Part shown: in pieces, positions 8,890-17,681 of the stretch
How the letters are laid out: every line of letters begins with the position of its first letter
Numbering within the stretch: the first letter of the stretch is position 1
NCBI RefSeq assembly: GCF_025369935.1
Contig: NZ_CP104467.1
Span: forward strand, 6,455,001 to 6,519,000
Origin: Paenibacillus andongensis
GTDB taxonomy: Bacteria; Bacillota; Bacilli; Paenibacillales; NBRC-103111
Length of the DNA stretch: 64,000 nucleotides
Direction of reading: 5' to 3'
Notes under the pieces: model-generated
The model's database searches: none
Seen by the model: the letters and a program-made list of their open reading frames with translations, nothing else
Told to the model about the DNA's origin: nothing
Made by a program: the position numbers and the translations under genes

Positions 8890-10008
8890 CTATTCGGAAA
8901 CCCCTATGCTTTTGATGATTACTTTAGGTGAAACATTTACCGTTGCTTCAGATAGCGCTTTTCCCCAGGTATCCTCTACCTTCTTCCAGTCTTTATTCTG
9001 ATATGCGCGTACGCGAACGCCAAACTGAAAAGGATCTATTTGATATTTTTGAGCTTTCTTGATTAATGCCTCGCATTCTTTTTTTAACTCTTTTTCAATG
9101 ACTTGTTCTAACTGTTTTTTCTTCTCATCTAAGTTGAGGGCAAAAGTGCGCTCCGTCAAATCGATCTGAACCTTCATCTTAATGTCGATTGTAAGATCGC
9201 CACCTTCGAAATTTGCCTTCATCTTAGGCTTTGCCTTTTTTATATTGAAACTCACATAGGACAACTTTTCATCCGTATGGAACATTTCAGGAGGGATATG
9301 AAACGTTAAGGGTATAGGATTTTTCACATTTCGCTGTAATAATAGGAGAAGAGAACTTTCTTGATGATTCAAAGAAGCCGCGTAGGTGCCGTCTTTATGT
9401 AAAAGAACCGTACCTGAAATAACGAGGTCATTTTTCTCTACTTTCATTTCGGTTAAAACAGGCGTCATTGCTTTATCCTTTATTTGTTGATGAAATTCCT
9501 GCAGCGAAGTTTGTACGGTAATCCTGCTCTTATATGAGCTTTCTGCCAGTTGTTTAATCACGTTGGAGATTAAGCCTTTATCACTCATGTTCGTATACAT
9601 CACATCTTTAACGGTCCCATCAACCACAATCACATTCGCATTAATCTCATTTCGGGAATCGCGGAAGAGAACATCCATATAGGGAAATGCATTTCTGTGC
9701 TGCAGCAGTCTTTTTCCTATAAGAACATTTTGCGATTTTCCGTAAGCAAGGGTGCCGCTCGTTTTACTATCAATTTCCCCTTTTGATTTGCGCATCGTAT
9801 TAGCCCTTGTGGATGTGATTTTAAATCTATCTTTGGCTTCTTTGTTGAAGACAGGCGTTGACGTATATACGATTAATTTATTATTCTCATCAAAATCTAA
9901 AGCTTCCGTAAGAACAAACTGTTGATTCTCTAAATAAACGGTATTACCGCACCCAGTTACAAACAATAAAACGGCCATTATTAAAAAAATGGAATTGCAT
10001 TTCTTCAT
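8890..10008 (-). CDS. Germinant-receptor C subunit, second copy of the tandem pair
   Basis: Ger(x)C-family lipoprotein of 372 residues, expected on the outer face of the spore inner membrane as part of a nutrient receptor. The signal peptide ends in lipobox VTGC. Downstream are the N-terminal receptor domain and a C-terminal domain of the GerAC type (QIDLTERTF...KKAQKYQIDPFQFG). Instead of the classical GCWDRxEL start the mature protein begins CGNTVYL. It is homologous along its full length to the copy at 11102-12220, and its start overlaps the preceding B gene by 4 bases. Last gene of the A-B-C-B-C operon. Confidence 0.85.
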   Translation of the reverse strand: MKKCNSIFLIMAVLLFVTGCGNTVYLENQQFVLTEALDFDENNKLIVYTSTPVFNKEAKDRFKITSTRANTMRKSKGEIDSKTSGTLAYGKSQNVLIGKRLLQHRNAFPYMDVLFRDSRNEINANVIVVDGTVKDVMYTNMSDKGLISNVIKQLAESSYKSRITVQTSLQEFHQQIKDKAMTPVLTEMKVEKNDLVISGTVLLHKDGTYAASLNHQESSLLLLLQRNVKNPIPLTFHIPPEMFHTDEKLSYVSFNIKKAKPKMKANFEGGDLTIDIKMKVQIDLTERTFALNLDEKKKQLEQVIEKELKKECEALIKKAQKYQIDPFQFGVRVRAYQNKDWKKVEDTWGKALSEATVNVSPKVIIKSIGVSE

Positions 10009-11105
10009 TGTCGTTGTTCCTTTCTATTGCGCTGAAAAAGCCACCCGTAAATCCAAAGGAAAATCGGGAACACAAAAGCGAAACATAAACCTATCGTCCC
10101 CTGTGATGCGCCCATTAGTGTAATTTGAGAAGAAGTTGGGATAAAAAAGAATGACATTACGATCCATAGGATCATATTTATCCGTATTGTATTTCGATGA
10201 TCCTGCTTGCCAAATAAATGACTCGTTCCTAATGCAGCCATGTAGGTGTAAGGAATAATCGTCATAAATATGATAAACAAATAAAAGGATAAGCAGATAA
10301 TCTCCAGCCGTTCCAAAAAAGGCAAATGAATAACCTTCAATAAGTTGAGCACAGGATAGACGTAATCTGTCACCTCAACTGGAGAAAATTTAACAAAACA
10401 GATGACTGTAATCGTTAAATAAATAATCATAGATAAGGTATTTGCAACAACAATTCCCTTGGATGCTGATTTCTTGTCCCTTAGAAAAGGATAAAGAATG
10501 AAAGCCAGTTCAAATCCCAGGAAAGAAAATACGGTTGATTTTATGGAAGAAAGAATGGGAAATAGTCCTCCCTTTCCAATCGGAAGAAGGTACATCCACT
10601 CTATATCCTTTAATGTTAATAACAACAAGAAAGGCATCCATAAAGTGATCATAAAAACAAACTCAGCAAAGAGTCCGATCACCCTTATTCCCTGCTTGGT
10701 AATCATATAGATGGGAACGATAAACAGGATCATTAAGATGAAGTTCTGTATATCTGGAACGATCCAAATCTTTATGATGTGAATCGTTGCAAGCATGATA
10801 GTAATTGCTGAATAGGCCGCGAATAGTATCCATGCTGCTATTAAACCTTTACCCACCCAATTACCAAAGTATTTAGTTAAAAGTTCGAATAACGTATACT
10901 CGGGATTTTTCTCCATAACTCTTATGATGACCAAGCTTACCAGCACAGACACAATCCAACCCAGTACAATGGATATCCATCCGTCGGTACCTGCATTTTT
11001 AGCTAAATCGCGGGGAAGGGACAGGACACCGATCCCAACTTGGGTTTCACATATAATAAAGATGTATTGTTTCAAGGAGATTTGATTCATCGAATATTTG
11101 CTCAT
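10005..11105 (-). CDS. Germinant-receptor B subunit (spore permease), second copy
   Basis: GerAB-family integral membrane protein (APC superfamily fold), 366 residues with about ten hydrophobic segments. It begins with MNQISLKQYIFIICETQVGI and has GVLSLPRDLAK and MEKNPEYTLFELL, as in spore permeases. B subunits are thought to bind the germinant and move ions. It overlaps both neighbours by 4 bases. It is a close paralogue of the protein encoded at 12217-13317: 34 of the first 40 residues are identical. Confidence 0.9.
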   Translation of the reverse strand: MSKYSMNQISLKQYIFIICETQVGIGVLSLPRDLAKNAGTDGWISIVLGWIVSVLVSLVIIRVMEKNPEYTLFELLTKYFGNWVGKGLIAAWILFAAYSAITIMLATIHIIKIWIVPDIQNFILMILFIVPIYMITKQGIRVIGLFAEFVFMITLWMPFLLLLTLKDIEWMYLLPIGKGGLFPILSSIKSTVFSFLGFELAFILYPFLRDKKSASKGIVVANTLSMIIYLTITVICFVKFSPVEVTDYVYPVLNLLKVIHLPFLERLEIICLSFYLFIIFMTIIPYTYMAALGTSHLFGKQDHRNTIRINMILWIVMSFFFIPTSSQITLMGASQGTIGLCFAFVFPIFLWIYGWLFQRNRKEQRQ

Positions 11106-12220
11106 TCGGAAACTCCAATACTCTTGATGGCAATTTTTGAAGAAATATTTACTGTTGCTTCAGATAGAGCTTTTCCCCAATCACCCTCTACCTTCTTCCA
11201 ATTTTTATAATCTTTTGCCCGTACATAAATCCCAAAACCAAAGGGATCTACTTGATACTTTTGAGCTTTCTTGATTAAGGCCTGGCATTCTTTTTCAAGT
11301 TCTTGTTCAATCGCTTGTTCCAGCAGTTTTCTCTGTTTCTCCATGTCTAACTTAAACATGCGTTCCGTTAAATCGATGGGAACCTTCATCTGGATATCGA
11401 TTGTAGGATGGATTCCTTCGAATTTTGTCTCGAATTTAACCTTTACCCTTTTCATATTGAAACTCACATAAGACATTTCTTCATCCGTATGAAACATCTC
11501 AGGAGAAAGGTGAAACGTTAACGGTATGGGATTGTTCATATTGCGCTGCAACAATAACATTAGAGAACTTTCTTGTTTATTCAAAGAAGTAGCATAAGTA
11601 CCATCTTTATGTAAAAGAGTAGTCCCTGAAATAACGAGATCATTTTTCTCTACTCTCATTTCAGTTATGCATGGCGTCATTGCAGTATCCGACATTTGTT
11701 TATGAAATTTCTGCAGTGTAGTTAATACTGTAATTCTGCTTTTATATGTACTCTCTATCAATTGTTTGATCACAGCACCTAATCGGCCTTTGTCATTCAT
11801 ATTTGTATACATCACATCTTTCACAGACCCGTCAACTACAATCACATTTGCATTAATTTCATTTTTAGGATCGCGAAAGAAGACATCCAGGTAGGGCATT
11901 ACATTGGTTTGCTGCAGCATTTTTTTCCCTATAAGAATACTTTGCAATTTCCCAGGTGCAATATTACCGTTTATTTTCGCCTCGAGTTTTTTCTTCGCTT
12001 CACGCATCGTATCCGCAGTTGTGATTGTAATTTTAGATCTATCCTTAGCTATGTTACTGAAGACAGGACTTGATGTGTAGGCGACCACCTTGTTTTCATC
12101 ATCCAATTCTATCCCCTCAGCAAAAAGAAACTGTTGAGTCTCTATAAAAACCGCCTTGCCGCACCCGGTTAACCCTACTAAAGCTGCCCATATTAAGAAA
12201 ATGCCCTGCCATTTCTTCAT
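11102..12220 (-). CDS. Germinant-receptor C subunit, first copy
   Basis: Ger(x)C lipoprotein of 372 residues with lipobox LTGC. It has the same length and layout as the downstream copy at 8890-10008, including the stretch NEINANVIVVDGSVKDVMYTN in near-identical form, so the two arose by tandem duplication. Like its twin it lacks the GCWDR start of canonical GerAC proteins, marking this pair as a divergent C-subunit lineage. ATGA-type 4-base overlaps with the B genes on either side indicate coupled translation. Confidence 0.85.
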   Translation of the reverse strand: MKKWQGIFLIWAALVGLTGCGKAVFIETQQFLFAEGIELDDENKVVAYTSSPVFSNIAKDRSKITITTADTMREAKKKLEAKINGNIAPGKLQSILIGKKMLQQTNVMPYLDVFFRDPKNEINANVIVVDGSVKDVMYTNMNDKGRLGAVIKQLIESTYKSRITVLTTLQKFHKQMSDTAMTPCITEMRVEKNDLVISGTTLLHKDGTYATSLNKQESSLMLLLQRNMNNPIPLTFHLSPEMFHTDEEMSYVSFNMKRVKVKFETKFEGIHPTIDIQMKVPIDLTERMFKLDMEKQRKLLEQAIEQELEKECQALIKKAQKYQVDPFGFGIYVRAKDYKNWKKVEGDWGKALSEATVNISSKIAIKSIGVSE

Positions 12221-13317
12221 TGTTTCTGTTCCTTTCTAGTGAGATGAAACAGCCATCCGTAGATCCATAGGAAAATGGGGAACACAAAAGCGAAATAGGT
12301 ACCTGACGTCCCCCACAATTTGCTTATTTGAGTTATTTGGGAAGAAGAAGGATGTAGAAAGATTGACGCTAGGATCCATAGGCACATGAGTATTCGTAAA
12401 ACATTTCGATGATCCTGCTTGCCGAATAATTGACTTGTTCCTAGCACAGCTGTGTAGAGGTAGGGAATGATCGACATAAATAGCAGAAACAAATAAAAGG
12501 AAAGAAATGTGATTTCCAACCGTTCTAAAAACGGCATCCGGATGAGCTTTAGTAAGTTGAGCGTGGGATAAGCGTAATCTTTGATTTGATCTTGAGAAAA
12601 CCTAACAAAACAGATAACTGTCACCATGACAAATGTAAGCATGGATAACGAATTAGCAATAATAATTCCTTTAGACGCGGCTTTCTTGTCCTTTAGAAAC
12701 GGATATAGAATAAAAGCCAGTTCAAACCCAAGGAAAGAAAGGATCGTTGATTTTACGGTAGACAAAATGGGAAACAATCCTTCTTTACCGATTGGAAGCA
12801 GGAATAGCCAATGGGTATCCTTCAATGCATAAAACAACAAGAACGGCATCCACAAGGAGACTATAAAAACTAACTCTGCGAAGAGTCCGATCACCCTTAT
12901 CCCATGCTTCGTAATCATATAGATGGGAATGATAAACAGGATCATCAAGATAAAGTCTCGGATATTCGGTAGGATCCATATCTTTATGATATGGATCGTT
13001 GAAAACAGGACCACACTTGCTGCAAATGCCGCATACAGACTCCAAAGAACAGATAAGCTTTTACCCACCCACTTGCCAAAGTATTTGGATAAAAGTTCGA
13101 ATAACGTATATTCGGGGTTTTTCTCCATAATTCGGATGATGACTAAGCTTAATAACATAGACAATATCCAACCCAATAAAATCGATATCCATCCATCGTT
13201 ACCGGCAGTTTTAGCTAAATCGCGGGGAAGGGATAAGACACCGATCCCGACTTGCGTTCCAAATATAATGAAGATGTATTGTTTCAAAGAAATTTGATTA
13301 AACGAATATTTTTTCAT
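12217..13317 (-). CDS. Germinant-receptor B subunit (spore permease), first copy
   Basis: GerAB-type spore permease, 366 residues and multiple membrane spans, starting MKKYSFNQISLKQYIF. It shares GVLSLPRDLAK and MEKNPEYTLFELL with its twin at 10005-11105. Being next to the A gene, with a 4-base overlap, it is probably the B subunit that pairs with this GerA protein. Differences between the twins cluster in membrane segments around residues 90-110, where germinant specificity could change. Confidence 0.9.
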   Translation of the reverse strand: MKKYSFNQISLKQYIFIIFGTQVGIGVLSLPRDLAKTAGNDGWISILLGWILSMLLSLVIIRIMEKNPEYTLFELLSKYFGKWVGKSLSVLWSLYAAFAASVVLFSTIHIIKIWILPNIRDFILMILFIIPIYMITKHGIRVIGLFAELVFIVSLWMPFLLFYALKDTHWLFLLPIGKEGLFPILSTVKSTILSFLGFELAFILYPFLKDKKAASKGIIIANSLSMLTFVMVTVICFVRFSQDQIKDYAYPTLNLLKLIRMPFLERLEITFLSFYLFLLFMSIIPYLYTAVLGTSQLFGKQDHRNVLRILMCLWILASIFLHPSSSQITQISKLWGTSGTYFAFVFPIFLWIYGWLFHLTRKEQKQ

Positions 13318-14882
13318 GGTTGATCTTCACCTTCTCTGTTTGCACCCTGTCTTGTTAGTTGAGTTGGATCGGCCGAGAGCGGGCGTTTTTTCATTTTCCA
13401 CATAGGGACTCTAATCCATACATCTTTCCAATCAGAGAGTCGGATGGGAGTGATCGGACTTCCATAGGATATTCCGAACGATTCCATCGAGATAAGGTGA
13501 GCCCCAATAATCATCAGACCTATCACAATGCCTACCATACCGAACAAAGAGGCCATAATCATCATGGGAAAGCGGAGCAATCGCAGCGAAGATGACATGT
13601 CATAATCAGGGATAATAAATGAGGAAATTGCCGTGATGGCAACGATAATCACCATAATATTACTTACAATTCCCGCTTGGACCGCCGCCTGACCGATGAC
13701 AATACCCCCTACGACACCAATTGTTTGCCCGATAGGCCCTGGAAGTCGTAAACCTGCTTCCCTTAACATCTCAAGGGCTATCTCCATTAGAAATGCCTCT
13801 ACAATCGGAGGAAAAGGTACCTTTGCTCTGGATTCTCCAATCGATACCAACAAATCCAAAGGAAGTACTTCATAATGAAACGAAACAATGGCTATATATA
13901 CAGCCGATAAAGAGATCGTCGTAATTAAGGCTAGATAACGTAATATACGTAGAAAAGTGGCTATGATCCAGCGATTGCTGTAATCATCGACACTTTGAAA
14001 GAATGCCGAAAAGGTTACAGGAGCAACGATTACACTGGGAGAATGGTCGACGATAACGACTATTCTTCCTTGCAAAATATGAGCCGCAGCAGAATCCGGA
14101 CGTTCCGTCATGATTAACTGTGGAAATAAACTGATGGGATGATCTTCTATATATTCCGCTAATTCTCCGGTATTTAGAATGGCATCCACATTAATTTGAA
14201 GCAAACGGTCCTCCATTTCTTTCACGAAATCAGGCTCCACAACATCTTCGAGATACATCACAGAAACTCTCGTATTTCCCCGTGATCCGACGTTGTATTC
14301 TTTTATTTTCAATTCCCGATTAGGAAGATAACGTCTGATCAAGGCAATATTCTGCCCCGATGTCTCGACAAATCCTTGGTGTGATCCCTTTAACGTTGAT
14401 TCGATTTGCGGCTCTTTAATCGCTCTCTGTGGCCAGCCCTGCGTACATAAAACAAGCGAACGCTCTTGCCCGTCAATAAATAGAATGCTTTGGCCTTGGA
14501 AAATAAATTGTTCAATTTGGGACCAGAAAGATGCAATTTCTGTTTTTGCAATCGTAGTGGAAGAGTTCCAAATATCGTTAACCGATTGGATTTCATACAT
14601 GAGCGGTTTTAAGATGTTATTATTAATCGCTGATTTATCAATGAGCCCTTCCAAATAAACAAGTACAGCATTTTCCCCTGTTCTTAATTGAAACTGACGA
14701 GTAACAAGATCTGGGGCATGACTAAATAAGGCGTGTAGGGTAGTCAGGTTATTTTCAAGGCTCCCTGAAATCGGTTGATTATTATAATTGGATGATTTCT
14801 TGATTGGAGCTGATTTTATGCCATTTAACCATCTACGGATCGTCCCCATCTCTGCACCACCATTCTGATAACATGTACTCAA
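13314..14882 (-). CDS. Germinant-receptor A subunit
   Basis: GerAA-family protein of up to 522 residues. It has a soluble N-terminal region with VYLEGLIDKSAINNNILKPL, the central RPDSAAAHILQGRIVVIVDHSP motif, then membrane segments around LLPLDLLVSIGESRAKVPFP and PGPIGQTIGVVGGIVIGQAAV, all family features. First gene of the operon A-B-C-B-C on the minus strand. The TTG at 14882 has a weak GGGA SD; an ATG at 14849 (511 residues) is an alternative. The germinant cannot be predicted. Expression in the forespore is expected for such genes. Confidence 0.9.
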   Translation of the reverse strand: MSTCYQNGGAEMGTIRRWLNGIKSAPIKKSSNYNNQPISGSLENNLTTLHALFSHAPDLVTRQFQLRTGENAVLVYLEGLIDKSAINNNILKPLMYEIQSVNDIWNSSTTIAKTEIASFWSQIEQFIFQGQSILFIDGQERSLVLCTQGWPQRAIKEPQIESTLKGSHQGFVETSGQNIALIRRYLPNRELKIKEYNVGSRGNTRVSVMYLEDVVEPDFVKEMEDRLLQINVDAILNTGELAEYIEDHPISLFPQLIMTERPDSAAAHILQGRIVVIVDHSPSVIVAPVTFSAFFQSVDDYSNRWIIATFLRILRYLALITTISLSAVYIAIVSFHYEVLPLDLLVSIGESRAKVPFPPIVEAFLMEIALEMLREAGLRLPGPIGQTIGVVGGIVIGQAAVQAGIVSNIMVIIVAITAISSFIIPDYDMSSSLRLLRFPMMIMASLFGMVGIVIGLMIIGAHLISMESFGISYGSPITPIRLSDWKDVWIRVPMWKMKKRPLSADPTQLTRQGANREGEDQP

Positions 14883-14948
14883 TAGTTTCCCATATTAAGG
14901 CAGAATTATTCGGATGCCAACGTCATGCAAGCGAATGCAACCGAATGC

Positions 14949-14981
14949 AAAAAAGCCATCTGGATGAATCATCCAAATAGC
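14949..14981 (-). terminator. Intrinsic terminator after the VanW-family gene
   Basis: On the minus strand GCTATTTGGAT pairs with ATCCAGATGGC (one G-U pair) and is followed by TTTTTT. It separates the VanW gene from the germination operon. Confidence 0.85.
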
Positions 14982-14999
14982 TTCAAAAGAGTTTAAATA

Positions 15000-15851
15000 C
15001 TAGTTGCCCGTATTATCAACGATATTTTCTGGACTTGCTGTTGATGAAGTGCCTTGCGGCAATAGGGGCTCATACATCATTATGGCATGATTCTCAGTCA
15101 CCCATTCATCACCTACGATTTCACGTTCCAAGTTCAGCACTCTGCGATATATCTCATTATGGCGAACATAGCCGCCCCAGTATTCGCGCGTAATCCAATG
15201 CTTATTCTCATATATTTCATAGGTATGCATGGCTGGCCTAACATCACGCCACTCCCCAACCAAATGCGTATCCGTCACCCGAATACCGAGTTGAAACTCC
15301 TCCGTCGTCCCATTAAGAATCTGCAAGTCTAAATAATTGTAGAAACAAGTTGCTCCGCTTCCAAAAGGCTGACTTCTACCTGCATCCGGAAACACGTCAT
15401 AGCTGTGGCGATACCTTTCCGTTACGGTAAGTGGCGTATGCAATGTCATCCAGTAGATTAAATTCGAAAGCTGACATAACCCACCCCCAACCCCTGCCTG
15501 CACCTTCCCATGAAAAAGCACCATACCGTCCAGATAACCTTTTCTCCGTGTCGTGCTGCCAATTAGCCGCCAATAGGAGAATGTTTCTCCTGGCTTCACG
15601 ATGACACCATTTAACTGCTTGGCTGCGATCCTTAGATTAATCACTTTATTATGCTGAAGCCACATGTCTACATCCTTCAACTGTCTAAGGAGCGGCGTTT
15701 TATGTGAAAATAAAAGATAAGGGAAAGGCTCCGCTTGCTTCGCTTTGGCATAAGTCTTATCATCCAAATACCACTGAAGATATCTTTTAAGTCGATATAC
15801 TTTTTTGCCCAAGAATATTCTTGCTCGGCTTCGGTTGATTGGTTTAAGCAA
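15000..15851 (-). CDS. VanW family protein
   Basis: A 283-residue protein with the VanW core: LNGVIVKPGETFSYWRLIG, GGLCQLSNLIYWM and FPFGSGATCFYNYLDL-like segments. VanW is named from vancomycin resistance clusters but occurs widely in Bacillota, and its biochemical role is unknown. The start is placed at a TTG because AGGAGG (15859-15864) lies exactly 7 bases upstream; longer frames would place this SD inside the coding region. No resistance genes surround it, so a resistance role should not be assumed. Confidence 0.85.
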   Translation of the reverse strand: MLKPINRSRARIFLGKKVYRLKRYLQWYLDDKTYAKAKQAEPFPYLLFSHKTPLLRQLKDVDMWLQHNKVINLRIAAKQLNGVIVKPGETFSYWRLIGSTTRRKGYLDGMVLFHGKVQAGVGGGLCQLSNLIYWMTLHTPLTVTERYRHSYDVFPDAGRSQPFGSGATCFYNYLDLQILNGTTEEFQLGIRVTDTHLVGEWRDVRPAMHTYEIYENKHWITREYWGGYVRHNEIYRRVLNLEREIVGDEWVTENHAIMMYEPLLPQGTSSTASPENIVDNTGN

Positions 15852-15928
15852 AGATTCGCCTCCTACAACTTGAGCAAAAACCGCCAATGCCAGTAGTCAT
15901 TCACAGGCCTGACGGCTTTCTTGTTCTT

Positions 15929-16198
15929 TTAGAGTTTGGAGATAATCACGGAAATAATAATACCCAGAACTGAAATCCAAAAGAAATAGGACTTTACGAT
16001 TCTTCCTAGTAAAGAATCTTGAAAGTGAAATTGTTTTTTTTGATCATGCTCCATATTCAAATCAGTAGCTGACCCGCTAATGCCACCCAAACCAGTTACA
16101 CTAGTAAATCCCTGGCTCAGTGCGCCTTTTGCAATACAAGTTACAATAAGCAATAATAAGGAACCCATGAACAAATAATTGGAAATCTGTATCAACAT
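15929..16198 (-). CDS. Small two-helix membrane protein
   Basis: An 89-residue protein with a hydrophobic segment near residues 6-25 (YLFMGSLLLLIVTCIAKGAL), a polar middle and a second segment at the C-terminus (FFWISVLGIIISVIISKL). It resembles DUF3899-type small membrane proteins of Bacillales, but this is a visual match only. The ATG at 16198 has a GGTGA SD; an upstream ATG at 16219 is also possible. It lies between the aminotransferase terminator and the VanW gene. Function unknown. Confidence 0.6.
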   Translation of the reverse strand: MLIQISNYLFMGSLLLLIVTCIAKGALSQGFTSVTGLGGISGSATDLNMEHDQKKQFHFQDSLLGRIVKSYFFWISVLGIIISVIISKL

Positions 16199-16327
16199 GA
16201 AGTCACCAATCCTTTCCATCGTCCTTCTTTTTATCATAATTTGAAATATATTCCATGTCAATTCTGAACTATTGCTAAGGAAATCTGATCTGTAGTGAAT
16301 CTCTAAGGTACGCTCCATAAAAACAAC

Positions 16328-16380
16328 AAAAAAAACCCTCCTGCTGATGGTCTTGGTCGACCAATTCGCATGAGGGTGCG
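16328..16380 (-). terminator. Intrinsic terminator after the aminotransferase gene
   Basis: On the minus strand ACCCTC pairs with GAGGGT, extended by four more bases with one mismatch, and an inner TTGGTCGACCAA palindrome forms the loop. Eight T residues follow. Confidence 0.85.
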
Positions 16381-16387
16381 CTATCTT

Positions 16388-17596
16388 TTATGCATTTTGT
16401 AGATATGATTCCATAGCCTTAGCTAATTTCTGCATACCGAGAATCGTGTTCGCACGATCCGTATGTGTGTAATTCAGGCGCATTGTGTTGTACTGTGGAT
16501 TTTCGGCGTAAAATGTGGATCCTGGAACGAAGGCTACGCCTTCTTTTACCGCGATTTTTAGCAGATCCTCTGCACGAATATGAGCTGGCAGCTCTACCCA
16601 GATGAACATGCCGCCCTTCGGTTCTTCCCACTTCAGTCCAGGCCAGTTTAAATCTTTCAATAGGCCTGACATGAATTTCATCCGATCCAGATATTGCTCA
16701 CGAATTAAGGAGATATGGGCGTCGAGATCAAAGTGCTCAAGCAAATGATACAGCGTTTGCTGATCAATTGTGCTGGAGTGCAGATCCGCAGATTGCTTAA
16801 AACGAGCAATTTGCCGAATAATGGTTTCATCGCCCATCACCCATCCTGTTCGGAAGGCAGGCGCGACGGTTTTGGAGAATGTGCTGGTGTAAACAACATT
16901 CCCGCCTTCGGCTTTTCCCCCCAAAGAGAAGATGGATGGGTATGTTTCGCTTTCGTTAAACTGGATTTCTCCATACGGATCATCTTCCAGAATAAGCACT
17001 TCCGCGCCGCGGCAAATATCCAGTAAGCCTTGACGGCGTTCCAAACTCCATGCACGGCCTGCAGGGTTGGAGAAGGTCGGGATGACATAGACCATCTTCG
17101 GATTGTGCTTCGTAATTTTGGCCGATAGATCTTCAAGAATCATACCGTCATTATCACTATCAACCGAATAAATCTTAGCGCCTTTGGCTTGGAACACTTG
17201 AATCGCCGCCAAATACGTTGGGCTTTCAACAAGAATGACATCGCCTTCATCAATGTAAACACGCGTAAGAAGATCAATCGCTTGCTGAGAACCCGTCGTC
17301 AGCAGCATCTCATCAGGTGTTACTTGCATATTCTTAGCAGCCATCCGCTTGCATAAGGATTCACGAAGCGGCTTGTAGCCCTCAGTCAAACCATATTGCA
17401 GCGCTGACTTCCCGCCGCCAATCACTCTTTGAAACGCATCAGCCACCGCGTCCAAAGGAAAAAACTCTTCAGCAGGCAATCCACCGGCAAAAGAGATAAT
17501 CGAACTGCCTTGTGTCAGCTTGAGAATTTCTCTTACCGCCGAGGATGAGAAACCTTCCAGCGATTTAGAAAATCGATATTTCATAAATGGACGCAT
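16388..17596 (-). CDS. PLP-dependent class I aminotransferase (LysN/2-aminoadipate type)
   Basis: A fold-type I aminotransferase of 402 residues resembling stand-alone aminotransferases of the MocR/LysN group. Seen are ISFAGGLPAEEFFP near residue 34, TTGSQQAIDLL, SNPAGRAWSLERR, EDDPYGE and the PLP Lys in STFSKTVAPAFRTGW. It directly follows ilvB-ilvN-ilvC-leuA on the same strand, so it may transaminate branched-chain 2-oxo acids or 2-aminoadipate; the substrate is inferred from position only. ATGs at 17596 and 17584 are possible starts. A hairpin in front of it may reduce read-through from leuA. Confidence 0.88.
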   Translation of the reverse strand: MRPFMKYRFSKSLEGFSSSAVREILKLTQGSSIISFAGGLPAEEFFPLDAVADAFQRVIGGGKSALQYGLTEGYKPLRESLCKRMAAKNMQVTPDEMLLTTGSQQAIDLLTRVYIDEGDVILVESPTYLAAIQVFQAKGAKIYSVDSDNDGMILEDLSAKITKHNPKMVYVIPTFSNPAGRAWSLERRQGLLDICRGAEVLILEDDPYGEIQFNESETYPSIFSLGGKAEGGNVVYTSTFSKTVAPAFRTGWVMGDETIIRQIARFKQSADLHSSTIDQQTLYHLLEHFDLDAHISLIREQYLDRMKFMSGLLKDLNWPGLKWEEPKGGMFIWVELPAHIRAEDLLKIAVKEGVAFVPGSTFYAENPQYNTMRLNYTHTDRANTILGMQKLAKAMESYLQNA

Positions 17597-17612
17597 CCTT
17601 TCGCATTTGGAG

Positions 17613-17651
17613 AAAGCACCCCTCCTCGCGATGCTTGGAGGTGAGGTGCTT
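17613..17651 (-). terminator. Hairpin between leuA and the aminotransferase gene
   Basis: On the minus strand AAGCACCTCACCTC (17638-17651) pairs with GAGGAGGGGTGCTT (17613-17626), with one mismatch and one G-U pair, followed by a short T-run. It is a partial terminator or attenuator after leuA. The 3' arm also contains the only GGAGG near the aminotransferase start. Confidence 0.6.
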
Positions 17652-17681
17652 ATCTGGGTGGTGCCGTTTGGATCTAGGTTA

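Noticed and set aside
12785..13045. 86-codon frame within the first gerB gene, same strand but another frame
   Set aside because: No SD, odd composition, fully inside a well-supported membrane protein gene.
15000..15851. Vancomycin resistance function for the VanW gene
   Set aside because: No vanA/B, vanH, vanX, vanY or two-component genes nearby; VanW alone is common in environmental Bacillota.
17655..17668. GGGTGGTGCCG, similar to a T-box sequence, on the plus strand
   Set aside because: No stem I, no following terminator and no plus-strand target gene; it overlaps the 3' end of leuA on the opposite strand.
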